Assembly (NCBI GenBank): GCA_035490315.1
Contig: DATHET010000140.1
Span: forward strand, 1 to 23,925
Origin: JADJQU01 sp035490315
GTDB taxonomy: Bacteria; Planctomycetota; UBA1135; GCA-002686595
Direction of reading: 5' to 3'
Length of the DNA: 23,925 bases
Part shown: positions 1 through 11,416 of the stretch, piece after piece
Layout: the number at the start of each line of letters is the position of its first letter
Numbering within the stretch: the stretch's first letter is position 1
Made by a program: the position numbers and the translations under genes
The notes under the pieces: model-generated
What the model saw: the letters and a program-made list of their open reading frames with translations, nothing else
Database searches by the model: none
Told to the model about the DNA's origin: nothing

Positions 1-553
1 CATCGAACACGGGATCGAGCACCAGCGCGGGGGGCGGTGACTCCGGACGGTCGGAGCGACGCCGCTCGACCAGCCGCGCGATCTGATCGAGCTGATCCTC
101 GAGCTCGCGGTGCTCCATCTGCAGGCGCCAATATCCTGAAAAAGCGCCGCCGAGCTCGCGCTCGAAGACTTGTCGCGGCGCGGGCTCCTGGTCGCTGGCC
201 TGCAGCCAGGCCGCGGCCTGGCCCGCGAGGGCATCGCTCCCCGTGCGCGCCACGCCGGGATCTTCGGACACCGCGAGGGCGGCGGCGAGGGCCAGGTGGC
301 GCGCGTCGGACATCAGCGCCGAGGCGATGCGCGAGCGGACCTCCGCCGATCCGCCGCGCGCCGCGGCGGCGACCTGCGGCGCGTCGGCGGCGACCAGCAG
401 CCGACTGAGCTCACGCTCGGCCGAAGCGCGCTCGGCCGCCGAGGGCGCGGTCAGCTGCGCGAGGGCCGTGGCGACGTCGAGCGCCGCCGGCTCTCCCGCG
501 CGGACATCGCCGCCGATCGCGAGGGCGGCGAGCAGAAAGGGGCCGAGCAGCAT
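1..553 (-). CDS. Secreted HEAT-like repeat protein, 5' part (C-terminus outside window)
   Basis: An open frame runs leftwards from ATG at 553-551 to the window edge without a stop (184 codons visible), so the gene is partial. The N-terminus MLLGPFLLAALAIGGDVRA looks like a signal peptide with likely cleavage after VRA, which predicts export. The mature part is rich in Ala, Leu and Arg and falls into amphipathic helix pairs (residues about 38-55, 63-83 and 85-118) that resemble HEAT-like repeats. A charged helix follows at about residues 143-170 (EHRELEDQLDQIARLVERRR), then a proline-rich stretch. No catalytic motif is visible in this part. Such helical exported proteins are common in Planctomycetota, often in front of PDZ or protease domains, but none of those can be seen here. 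The gene is divergent from the carboxylase operon, 121 bases away. The frame is convincing; the function is unknown. Confidence 0.7.
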   Translation of the reverse strand, partial: MLLGPFLLAALAIGGDVRAGEPAALDVATALAQLTAPSAAERASAERELSRLLVAADAPQVAAAARGGSAEVRSRIASALMSDARHLALAAALAVSEDPGVARTGSDALAGQAAAWLQASDQEPAPRQVFERELGGAFSGYWRLQMEHRELEDQLDQIARLVERRRSDRPESPPPALVLDPVFD

Positions 554-674
554 GGAAGGCCAGCATACGGGCCCAGGCTCCGCCGCCAACTTCCGATCCG
601 ACGCGATCGCACGTTGCCGGATGTGCATCGGCGTGGCTCGCGACGGGGCGCGCTGGTACCGTGGCCGCCGGTCC

Positions 675-2027
<1,353 letters not shown>

Positions 2028-2035
2028 ACCAAGGC

Positions 2036-3759
<1,724 letters not shown>

Positions 3760-3763
<4 letters not shown>

Positions 3764-4344
3764 GCGACGCGGATCCGACCCTGTTGATCCTGCGCGTCCA
3801 AGGCGAGCGCACGCAGTTGCTCTCGCCCGGCGTGGGGATGTTCAGCGGCGCGCTTCCGCTTGGAACGATCGTCTCGCCGGGTCAGTCGGTCGGAGTGCTC
3901 GCGACTCTCGAGAAACGCGCGCGCCTCGTCGTTCCCGACGGCGTCCACGGCCTGGTCTCTTCAGCTCAACCCGCACGCAAGCGCGCTCCTGTCGGCTACG
4001 GCGATGTGCTCTACGAGCTCACGGCCGTCGATTCCGCGAGCGCCGCCGCATCGACGCAGTCCGGTCCGAAGCACGAATCGGGCGCGGATCTCGCGGTGCG
4101 CTCGCCGCAGAGCGGTCGCTTCTACCACCGCAGCGGCCCGGGCGAGCCCTCGATGTGCGAGCCGGGCCGCGAGCTCGAGCTCGGCACGCCGATCGGCTTG
4201 ATCGAGGTCATGAAGACCTTCACGCAGCTGGTCTATCGCCCCGAGCGCGGCCTTCCGGCGCGCGCGCGGATCGTGCGCGTGCAGGCCCGCGACGCGAGCG
4301 ACGTCGAAGAAGGCGCCGTGCTCTTCGAAGTCGCGCCGCGTTGA
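3760..4344 (+). CDS. Biotin carboxyl carrier protein with two biotinyl-like modules
   Basis: The gene starts at GTG 3760, overlapping the preceding stop (GTGA), and encodes 194 residues. The C-terminal domain (about 112-193) is an AccB-type biotinyl domain: it opens with SPQSGRFYHRSGPGEPSMCE and carries the biotin lysine in IEVMKTF (Lys152), where the classic motif is EAMKM. An N-terminal module (about 18-88) has a similar beta-rich pattern: LSPGVGMFSG, then VSPGQSVGVLATLEKRARLVVPDG, then GYGDVLYEL. It has no MK motif, so it is probably not biotinylated. A Ser/Ala/Gly linker (about 92-110) joins the two. The protein should shuttle carboxybiotin between the two upstream gene products. It is the last gene of the carboxylase operon. 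The carrier assignment is firm; the role of the first module is unknown. Confidence 0.87.
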
Positions 4345-4516
4345 AACCGGTCGTCGGGTGTGGGATCGGGGACGCGGGGCAGGCCATGGCAGGGCCGCTG
4401 CGCGCGAGGAACGGGCCTCCAACCTCTCGCGACCATCGGGAAGCTACCCATGCAGACCGACTCGTGTCTTCAGGTTCTTTCGAGCCCCATATTCCGCTGT
4501 TCACCACCATGCCCGT
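4345..4516. other. Intergenic gap between convergent genes
   Basis: This is 172 bases between the stops of the carboxylase operon and of the restriction island. I see no convincing gene, no T-rich terminator hairpin, no tRNA and no repeat shared with the other end of the island. Confidence 0.5.
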
Positions 4517-5050
4517 TCAAGGCCACCCCCCGAAATCGCGGTGGGGTGGATTCACGCGGGTAACCCGCTTGCGAACCTCTTGGGTGAGCGGTGGGGACTT
4601 TCGTTTTCGGCGGTGATTCACCGCGCAAGTCCGAAGACGCGCCACGCTCCCACGCCGTCCAGTCACGATCGCAATCTGATCGAACTTGCGACCCGTGGCG
4701 AGTGCATCGTCGACCGCGATTCCCATCACCAGAAAGCTCGCCTCGGGCACCCACGCGCCACGTCGCGGTCGGCCCTCGCCGCGTAACACGGGGCGACCTT
4801 GCCGTCGGAGCAGGGCCAGGAGTCGCCGATTTCGGGCGACGTTTACTGACGTGGAGAGCCGTCGAGAGCCTGGGTTACATGCTGTCATGAATGCCCAGCT
4901 GTCGACCTGGTGGAGTCGCAGCAGGCGATCGAGTCTCGTGGACCGGTGGCCTACGCGAATCAAGATCCGGGGGTTCTTCACGACGAAGTCTGTTGCTCGA
5001 TAGGCGCGAATCAATGACTTGCGAGCGCCCGCGTCTTTCAGGCGCGCCAT
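4517..5050 (-). CDS. DUF3293 domain protein at the end of the restriction operon
   Basis: This 177-residue protein shows the pattern I recall for DUF3293: YRATDFVV near the N-terminus, then DSWAFMTACNPGSR, then NVARNRRLLALLRRQGRPVL with GEGRPRRGAWVPEASFLVMG, ending with IAIVTGRRGSVARLRTC. The biochemical function of DUF3293 is not known to me. The homologous core ends around that last Cys; the final 35 or so residues are basic and look like a loose extension. The frame stays open to 5116, but the first homologous segment fits a start at ATG 5050, inside the last codons of the metallopeptidase gene (13-base overlap), which suggests translational coupling. It is the seventh and last gene of the island. 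A passenger gene with its own role cannot be excluded. Confidence 0.7.
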   Translation of the reverse strand: MARLKDAGARKSLIRAYRATDFVVKNPRILIRVGHRSTRLDRLLRLHQVDSWAFMTACNPGSRRLSTSVNVARNRRLLALLRRQGRPVLRGEGRPRRGAWVPEASFLVMGIAVDDALATGRKFDQIAIVTGRRGSVARLRTCAVNHRRKRKSPPLTQEVRKRVTRVNPPHRDFGGWP

Positions 5051-5754
5051 CGCTGATGTCCCGCTGGCAGGCGATTCAGCAGGGCTCGCGTCTCCTGCCA
5101 TCCGGGCAAGTTCCAATTCATAAGCTCGAAGAACCTGGGCGTGTGCGGCGACTCCAGCAAGTGCAGCATCTCATGCACGACGATGTACTCCAGGCACTCC
5201 CGGGGCTTCTTGGCCAGCTCCGTGTTCAGGCGAATCGTGCGATGCTTGGGATTGCAACTGCCCCACTTGGTCTTCATCTGCTGGACGTAAAGCGCGCGCA
5301 CCTGCACAGCCAGACGGTGCTCCCAGGATTCGATTATTGGTTGAGCACTCGTGCGAAGCGTGTCCCTGTACCAACCTGCGAGCACCGCAGCCTTTGTGGC
5401 CTCGCTGGCGCCAGGGCGGACTGTCAGATGCAGCGTGCGATGCTTGACCTGCACGCTTGGCACTCCATCCACTTCGACCACCTTCAATAGCCGGCGTCGT
5501 CCCCCAACGTAGTGGCTCTCGCGGTCGAGGTATTCACGAGGCCCTTCACGTTCCTGCTCGTTCAGCTTCCCTTGCTGCTGGCGAATCCAGTCAAGCTTGG
5601 TGATGACGTACAGCCGTATGACCTCAAGCCCCATCCGCTCTGGAGCGGCGATGCGCACGCGACCGCTCGGCGGATGGACGCTGAGGTGAACGTTCTTGAT
5701 GTCCTTGCGCACCACTTCGAGTGCAAATCCTCCCAGCTCGAGCAGCGTAGACAT
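5038..5754 (-). CDS. YgjP-like (DUF45) metallopeptidase-fold protein
   Basis: This 238-residue protein has the YgjP/DUF45 layout: an N-terminal beta-rich part with VHLSVHPPSGRVRIAAPE (about 22-39), then the conserved MKTKWGSCNPKHRTIRLN (160-177), then the zincin signature VVHEMLHLLESPHTPRF. His194, His198 and His204 are the expected zinc ligands and Glu195 the catalytic acid. Its ATG shares one base with the hsdR stop (TGATG). Members of this family are frequently found directly after hsdR in type I restriction loci. The substrate is not established; proteolysis of a restriction subunit or of a phage protein would be inference. No signal peptide is present, so it should be cytoplasmic. The family call is strong and the physiological role is open. 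Confidence 0.88.
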   Translation of the reverse strand: MSTLLELGGFALEVVRKDIKNVHLSVHPPSGRVRIAAPERMGLEVIRLYVITKLDWIRQQQGKLNEQEREGPREYLDRESHYVGGRRRLLKVVEVDGVPSVQVKHRTLHLTVRPGASEATKAAVLAGWYRDTLRTSAQPIIESWEHRLAVQVRALYVQQMKTKWGSCNPKHRTIRLNTELAKKPRECLEYIVVHEMLHLLESPHTPRFFELMNWNLPGWQETRALLNRLPAGHQRWRA

Positions 5755-8700
5755 CAGTACTCCGAGTGCTGCTTGATGATCTGGAAGATGCGCTCGACCT
5801 CCCGCTCATTCCCGCCAAGCAACGGCAATAACGCGCGCTTGATCGTGTTCTCCCGAGCCTGATGCCCGCGCCACGTATCCGGCCGAACCTTCTTCACGGC
5901 CGCATCGAGGTTCAACGCAAGGCTGAGCCTCTCTTCGTCGCTGACCTCAAACAGTGGAGAAGCCTCCCGTGTTGATTCTTCGAGCGCAGGCGTGCCGGAG
6001 AGTCTCAGGTTGTTGAAGAGCGCGCGCATCCCCGGTGTCTTGAGCTGGTGCGGCAGATCGGCGGACTGGCCGACCTGCACTTGCTGCGCGAGCACGGCAA
6101 TGCGCTGGAGGTACGCGTCGTAGTCGATTCGCCGTGCCCGGAGGTCCGCGATAATTTCTTCCAACAGCCGCGACATCCGATCGAAGTACGCCGGGTCGTT
6201 CAGGTGCTCCTTGATGATCTTGCTGCGGACGTTATTCGAAATCGTCTCCGCGACAGCATCCTTGCTGGCCCGAATTTCGCTCGGCAATCGACTGATCGCC
6301 TCCGCCATGCCGCTCTTCGCGATCACCTCCAACAGCGGCATGTCGTCGAAGGGCATCTTCCTCGTCGATTCGTCCGCCTCAATGTAGGTGTCGATCAGGT
6401 GGCGCATGTCCGCCTCGTACGCCTTCAAGTCGATCGTCTCGCCGCTCGCCCTGCGGATGATCTCGCGCAGATCGACAGCGTCCTTGATCTGCTTCTTGAG
6501 TCGACCAACTTCTGCCGGGTTGTATCCGGCCGCTGCCAGCTCGTCCGCAATTCCTGCGTACGCGCGCACGAGCACTGCCGTCGCCTTGTAGAGCGCCACT
6601 CGCTGTGGTTCGCGCTCCGCCAGATCCGTCGCCACCTCGGTGTTGCCGCAAAAATGCAGAATGTGTTCCCGCGCGCCCTTTGGAGGCTGAACCGGCTCGC
6701 AGATCAACGCGAACTGTTCCAATGCGCTCTCCAATCGCTCACGCACCTGCTTGAGCCGATCCTGCAGGAGGATCTCTGAGTCGGCGCCGTCCGCACTCGG
6801 CTCCAGCTCAGAGGTGTAGACCTGAAGCGCACCCGTGCCCCGCTCATTGACCAGGTTCTTGAACAGGTCCTTGTAGTCGACGATGTAGCCATAGTCCTTG
6901 TCGTCGCCGTCGAGCCGGTTCGTCCTGCAGATCGCCTGGAACAGACCGTGATCCTCCATCGTCTTGTCGATGTACAGGTAAGTGCAGCTCGGCGCATCGA
7001 AGCCCGTCAGCAGCTTGTTCACCACGATCAGCAACCTCATGTTCGCAGGTAGCTTCTTGAACAGATCCTTGGCCCGATCCTCGTAGGTCTCGGTCTTGGA
7101 AAGACCCGGCCGCGCATCGACATCCTTCAGTAGCGCGTTGTACGTGTTGTAGATGAACTGCTTGTCCGTCTCCGTGTTGGCTCCGGTCTCTTCCAACGTC
7201 ACGTCCTGAGCTTGCGGGTTGTACGAGGTGACCACCGCGCACTTGCCCTTGAACACCGTCTTCTCGAACAGCTCGAAGTACTTGCAGGCTTCGAGAATAC
7301 TGGAGGCCACAAGGATTGCGTTCCCGCGCTGATTCGAAAGCCGCGGCTTCACGCCAAAGTCGAACACGATGTCGCTGACCACGCGCGCCATGCGCGAACG
7401 TGAGCTGAGAACGCGCTGCATCGTCCCCCACTGCTCGCGCAACGCCGCCTTCTGCCAGGAATTCAAGCCCTTGGTCTTGGCGTCGAACCACGCGTCGATC
7501 TTTTCGACCGAGCCCAGAGTCTGCTCGATATCGCGCGCCTCGTAGATCAGGTCGAGCACAACCTTGTCCTGCACGGCCTCGCTGAACTTGTAGGTGTGGA
7601 TGTACCCGCCAAAAACCTCGAGGCTGGTCTGCTTGTCCTGCTTGAGCAGCGGCGTCCCAGTGAACCCGATAAAAACCGCGCCGGGCAGCAGCGCCTTCAT
7701 CGTGCGGTGCAGTTTACCGCTCTGGGTGCGGTGGCACTCGTCGACGAAAACGAAAATCTCGCCAACCGTGGCGCAGGGCTGGGCCTTCAATTCCTGAATG
7801 AACTGCTCGAAGTCATCGACGCCGCGCCGGCCAAACTTGTGAACCAGCGAACACAGGAGCCTAGGCTTGGCCTGCCCGAGCAAACTCATCAGCTCGCGGC
7901 CACTACCCGTGCGCGTGATCGTTTCGCCCGCTTCGCTGAATACGCCCTCGATCTGCTTGTCTAGTTCGTCCCGGTCCGTGACGATTGCCACGCGCGAGTT
8001 GGGCTTGTTCTCAAGGATCCACTTCGCGAGCAGCACCATGACGATGCTTTTTCCGCTGCCCTGCGTGTGCCAGATGATCCCGCCCTTGTAGGCATTGACG
8101 TGCTGCTGTGCGGCCTTGATGCCGAAGTACTGATGCACGCGCGGCAACTTCTTCACACCGCCGTCGAACAGCACGAAATCGTGCATCAGCTCGATCAGCC
8201 GATCCTTGCGGCACATCTTGAGCAGGTACTTGTCGAGCTTAAAGCGACTGTTGTCCGCTTCGTCCTCCTTCCAGGTGAGGTAGTACTTTTCCTCCGTGCC
8301 GATGGCCCCGTACTTCAACCCTTCAGAGTCATTGCCGGCAAAGACGAACTGCACCGTGCTGAAGAACCACTCGTTGAACCCGGGCTGCTGGTTCGAGAGA
8401 TTTTGGCGAATCCCGTCGCCGATCGAAACGCGACTGTTCTTCAACTCGATCACCGCGACGGCGATCTCGTTGACGTAGAGCACGAGATCCGGCCGCCGCT
8501 CGAGATTGCCTCGCAGCGTCACCTCTTCGGCGATGGCGAAGTCGTTCTGCTCAGGCCGCTCCCAGTCGATCAGCTTCACGGTCTCGGTGACCTTGCCAGC
8601 CTCCACTTTCACGGGCACGCCGTAGCGCAGCAGACCGTAGACCTTCCGGTTGTTCGCGTAGAGGCCGCGATTGGGGTTGTTCGCCTCGGCGCGCAGCTCG

Positions 8701-8891
8701 TACAGCGCCTTTGCGATCTGCGCGGGGGGGTAGCCGCGCTTCTTCAGCCAGGCCGCAACGCGGTCCTCCTCGACGTTGCTGTTGCCCTCGCGGTCCGACC
8801 AGTCGCCGAGGTACCGATAGCCCAGTTCATCGCGGAACAGATTGACGACCCGGTCCTGCGTCGCGCGTTCGGGTTGGCCGATCGTGCTCAC
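5754..8891 (-). CDS. hsdR: Type I restriction enzyme, R (motor and nuclease) subunit
   Basis: This 1045-residue protein has the expected HsdR length and organisation. The PD-(D/E)xK nuclease has RPDLVLYV (Asp135) and VIELKN (Glu149, Lys151). The superfamily 2 translocase follows: Walker A HTQGSGKS (275-282), Walker B variant DECH (384-387), motif III TGTP (411-414), and a later LLTGFDAP with TNRLDGDDKDYGYIVDY. The C-terminal helical region (about 760-1045) should bind the methyltransferase core. Together with HsdM and HsdS it would translocate DNA and cut unmethylated DNA away from the recognition site. The start is GTG 8891, overlapping the upstream stop (GTGA). All the main catalytic motifs are intact, so the enzyme is probably active. 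Confidence 0.96.
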   Translation of the reverse strand: MSTIGQPERATQDRVVNLFRDELGYRYLGDWSDREGNSNVEEDRVAAWLKKRGYPPAQIAKALYELRAEANNPNRGLYANNRKVYGLLRYGVPVKVEAGKVTETVKLIDWERPEQNDFAIAEEVTLRGNLERRPDLVLYVNEIAVAVIELKNSRVSIGDGIRQNLSNQQPGFNEWFFSTVQFVFAGNDSEGLKYGAIGTEEKYYLTWKEDEADNSRFKLDKYLLKMCRKDRLIELMHDFVLFDGGVKKLPRVHQYFGIKAAQQHVNAYKGGIIWHTQGSGKSIVMVLLAKWILENKPNSRVAIVTDRDELDKQIEGVFSEAGETITRTGSGRELMSLLGQAKPRLLCSLVHKFGRRGVDDFEQFIQELKAQPCATVGEIFVFVDECHRTQSGKLHRTMKALLPGAVFIGFTGTPLLKQDKQTSLEVFGGYIHTYKFSEAVQDKVVLDLIYEARDIEQTLGSVEKIDAWFDAKTKGLNSWQKAALREQWGTMQRVLSSRSRMARVVSDIVFDFGVKPRLSNQRGNAILVASSILEACKYFELFEKTVFKGKCAVVTSYNPQAQDVTLEETGANTETDKQFIYNTYNALLKDVDARPGLSKTETYEDRAKDLFKKLPANMRLLIVVNKLLTGFDAPSCTYLYIDKTMEDHGLFQAICRTNRLDGDDKDYGYIVDYKDLFKNLVNERGTGALQVYTSELEPSADGADSEILLQDRLKQVRERLESALEQFALICEPVQPPKGAREHILHFCGNTEVATDLAEREPQRVALYKATAVLVRAYAGIADELAAAGYNPAEVGRLKKQIKDAVDLREIIRRASGETIDLKAYEADMRHLIDTYIEADESTRKMPFDDMPLLEVIAKSGMAEAISRLPSEIRASKDAVAETISNNVRSKIIKEHLNDPAYFDRMSRLLEEIIADLRARRIDYDAYLQRIAVLAQQVQVGQSADLPHQLKTPGMRALFNNLRLSGTPALEESTREASPLFEVSDEERLSLALNLDAAVKKVRPDTWRGHQARENTIKRALLPLLGGNEREVERIFQIIKQHSEY

Positions 8892-10417
8892 GGCTTCGGT
8901 TTCCCTTGTCGCAGCGAGTCCGCAAGGGCTGTCCCCTTCGCGGTCAGTCGGTATTGCTGCAGGCGGCTGTTCGGCTTGTCGGGAACGGTTGGCTCGATCA
9001 GCCCGTCAGCCAAAGCCGGATCGAGATACCGTTCGCGCAGGTGTGCGCGGTCCTTCAGACCCAGGTGCTCGCGAATTTCGGCGTTACCCAACGGCCCTGC
9101 TTGCCCAAGCAAGCGAATAAGGACTTCGACTGGTGGGGCGACTGGTGGGGCGACTGGTGGGGCGACTGGTGGAGTCACCACTCCTCCCACCGCCTCGAAC
9201 GCCAGATCCGGCCTGCGCCGCAAGCGAATCAGGAATCCGTCCGTCAGCTCGAACTCCGGCTCCGGCAGACCGGCCTTCCGGCAACGCTCGATCATGTCGC
9301 CGGTGCCGGTGCCCATGCGCTCTATATATTGAGTGAGGTACAGCGGCTCGGCCAGCAGCGGGTTACCCGGCACCGAGCCATGCGGCTGCCGCAGCTGTGC
9401 CAGCGTCAGCGACGGTGGCAGCGTGCCCGGGTTCCAGACCTCCAGCCGGTCAGCGAACAGCATGACCTGCACACTCCCGTTGCTGGTGTAGTCACGATGC
9501 GCCACGGCGTTCACGATCGCCTCGCGCACGACCTCCGGCGGCAGTTCGTAGGCCACCGGCGCCTGTGCACTTTCCGCGCGCGTGCCCACGGCGAGATTGA
9601 TCTTGGACAGGACAAAGTCCACCGCCTGATCCACCAAGGCGAAGACGGTCCCCTTGTACTCCTGATGCGACGGGATCGGTTTTTGGACCTCCGTCCCGTG
9701 GAAATGCGCGCACTTGATCTCCGACGAGATGAGGAACCGCTGCGGCGCCGTGCCGAACAACAAGACGGCCGCGTTTGTGGGAAGACCCTTGCGGAGCAAA
9801 TGCAGATGTTCGAGCACGTCCTGCGGCGCCGTGTCCTCCGCCAGCGGAAAGCCGCGCGCGCGCCGGGCGATGCTCACGAAGCGCGTGATGCGCTCGGTCG
9901 ACAGATCCGCCAACGTCGCGTCCGCGCACGCGGCCGTGTCGAACGGCCCCGAGCGGATCAATTGCTTCGACTCCAGGTACTGCACCAACGCGGCATAAAC
10001 TCCGGTGATCAGCTCGGAGTCGGTCACAAACCGACGACGAACGACCTCCGCGCCGGCACGCTGAATCATGGCCTGCATCTTCGGATGCTTCTGCTTGTCG
10101 TCCGCGCCCTTGACGAAGATCAATCGAGGCTTGTGGCGCTGCGTGGCCAGTTCGAACTCCCGCTGCGTGGGAGAAACGCCCTGGCCGTCTTCGAATCCAT
10201 AATCGTTGCCGAACAGGCTCACGTAGATGTCGCAGCGCTCGACCTCATCGAGGTAGAGCTCGTCCGCCCGACGGTCGGCGGCCGGGACATCCTCGAACAG
10301 GAACGGCTCGAAAAACCGCCGCATCAACGCATCATGGCGCAAGTATTCGCGCAAGGCCACCCGCTGCTCGGCGAACTCTTTCTGCACGCTGCTGATGAAG
10401 ATGCGCAGCGGGTTCAT
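8888..10417 (-). CDS. DUF4062 and RecG-C-like ATPase fusion protein with winged-helix tail
   Basis: This 509-residue protein is mosaic. Residues 1-105 match DUF4062: RIFISSVQKEF (5-15), a central CDIYVSLFGNDYG (62-74), and TQREFELA (84-91). DUF4062 has a Rossmann-like layout reminiscent of TIR domains. Residues about 195-400 match the ATP-binding part usually seen after AlbA_2 (Schlafen-like) domains: NAAVLLFG, EIKCAHFHG, then the GHKL-type boxes EAIVNAVAHRDY (299-310) and ERMGTGTGDMI (366-376). A Pro-rich linker of PPVA repeats (415-430) leads to a C-terminal winged-helix-like domain. AlbA_2-ATPases are common companions of type I systems; here DUF4062 occupies the N-terminus. The gene lies between the nuclease gene (63-base gap) and hsdR (4-base overlap). 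A regulatory or effector role in defence is inference. Confidence 0.8.
   Translation of the reverse strand: MNPLRIFISSVQKEFAEQRVALREYLRHDALMRRFFEPFLFEDVPAADRRADELYLDEVERCDIYVSLFGNDYGFEDGQGVSPTQREFELATQRHKPRLIFVKGADDKQKHPKMQAMIQRAGAEVVRRRFVTDSELITGVYAALVQYLESKQLIRSGPFDTAACADATLADLSTERITRFVSIARRARGFPLAEDTAPQDVLEHLHLLRKGLPTNAAVLLFGTAPQRFLISSEIKCAHFHGTEVQKPIPSHQEYKGTVFALVDQAVDFVLSKINLAVGTRAESAQAPVAYELPPEVVREAIVNAVAHRDYTSNGSVQVMLFADRLEVWNPGTLPPSLTLAQLRQPHGSVPGNPLLAEPLYLTQYIERMGTGTGDMIERCRKAGLPEPEFELTDGFLIRLRRRPDLAFEAVGGVVTPPVAPPVAPPVAPPVEVLIRLLGQAGPLGNAEIREHLGLKDRAHLRERYLDPALADGLIEPTVPDKPNSRLQQYRLTAKGTALADSLRQGKPKP
9128..9175. repeat. 12-base tandem repeat, four units
   Basis: The unit gactggtggggc is repeated three times exactly (9128-9163), followed by a fourth copy that differs at its last three bases (gactggtggagt). 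It lies within the DUF4062-ATPase gene and encodes the PPVA repeats of the linker on the minus strand. The unit is a multiple of three, so gain or loss of copies would change linker length without shifting frame. Confidence 0.95.
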
Positions 10418-10480
10418 ACCAGGCGCGTGCTTCCTGCTAGCAGTTTCTCCAGCACGGGGACAGCTGTTTCGACGCCCATG

Positions 10481-11416
10481 TCAGCCCTTCACCAGCTTGA
10501 AGCTGATCTGGTAGCGATAGAACGAGATCGACGGCACGGACACGAGCGCCCAGCGCAACTTCTGATCGTCGTCGAGCGCAATGATCACGCCTTCGACGAT
10601 CTGATCATCCTCCGCTACTTGCTCCTTGATGAAGCCCATGTACCGCAACACCTGTCCGACGACGACATCCGTGGCCCTGCCGCGTTTCAGCTCAACAACG
10701 AGTAGTCGCTTCTTGTTCTTGCTGATGGCGAGGACATCGATCGGGCCTGCGTCAGTCGGGTACTGCTGGCCCACCTGCTCGCCGTCCTCTTCGTAAATGG
10801 AGAAATCCTTGCTGAGGATCGTCTGGTTCCAGTTGGCAACCAGGAATGCCTCCAGGTGTTTTTCCATGGCGAAGGCCACCGGGTCTTCGATGTCCGGATC
10901 GGACGAGACGAACACGGTACGAGTTTGTGCCGGGACTCCACCGAGCAGGCGATCCAATTCCTCGTGGTAACCCGAGATGTCGCGCGCGGTGGTGCCGGAA
11001 CCCGACGAGTTCCGCAGGGTTTCGCTCATGGCGGATCGCGCGATGGCTATCTCCAGCCAGCGCACCTTCCGGCGGTGCGGAAGGTTCTGACCGCTGGCGT
11101 AAAAGTAATCGCCGAGCACTTCGCCTGCTCGATAGGAACCATCGCCGTCGGGGCACAGCACGATGTCGCCCTTCTGAATTCCCTTGCAGACTGTCCACAA
11201 GGCGCCGCAAGCGAGCCCCGCACCAACCTTGGTCTTTTCTGGCCGCTTCGCGATGTACACGGGAATGTACTGCTTGTTGAACTCGCGCCACTCGTCGGGG
11301 AGCTTTCGGCTCAGGTCTTCCTGGATGCCGTAGTCAGCCCCGATGAAGCCTCCGGCGAAGCACTCCTCGGCGTAGGCGTGCTGACGGCCGAGCATGACGC
11401 GGTAATAACTCTTCAT
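10481..11416 (-). CDS. NucS-like PD-(D/E)xK nuclease with an N-terminal sensor-like domain
   Basis: This 311-residue protein has a C-terminal endonuclease NucS-type nuclease domain. AMEKHLEAFLVANW (183-196) is followed by DFSIYEEDGEQVGQQYPTD (204-222), GPIDVLAISKN (224-234) and LLVVELKRGRATD (238-250). Asp227, Glu242 and Lys244 form the nuclease centre, and Gln255 in VVVGQVLRYMG also fits. The N-terminal ~140 residues, with GGFIGADYGI (22-31), GLACGALWTVCKGIQKGDIV and GSYRAGEVLGDYFY, resemble PUA/EVE-like domains that sense modified bases; this resemblance is inference. The ATG at 11416 overlaps the hsdS stop (ATGA), so it is co-translated with the specificity subunit. It is likely a second nuclease of the island. 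Confidence 0.82.
   Translation of the reverse strand: MKSYYRVMLGRQHAYAEECFAGGFIGADYGIQEDLSRKLPDEWREFNKQYIPVYIAKRPEKTKVGAGLACGALWTVCKGIQKGDIVLCPDGDGSYRAGEVLGDYFYASGQNLPHRRKVRWLEIAIARSAMSETLRNSSGSGTTARDISGYHEELDRLLGGVPAQTRTVFVSSDPDIEDPVAFAMEKHLEAFLVANWNQTILSKDFSIYEEDGEQVGQQYPTDAGPIDVLAISKNKKRLLVVELKRGRATDVVVGQVLRYMGFIKEQVAEDDQIVEGVIIALDDDQKLRWALVSVPSISFYRYQISFKLVKG

Noticed and set aside
4345..4516. Direct repeats flanking the restriction island (att sites)
   Set aside because: Comparison by eye with 15039-15409 showed only short chance matches such as gaaaccg; no integrase is present.
9128..9175. CRISPR or regulatory iteron array
   Set aside because: The 12-base units are contiguous without spacers and encode a Pro-rich linker inside a gene.
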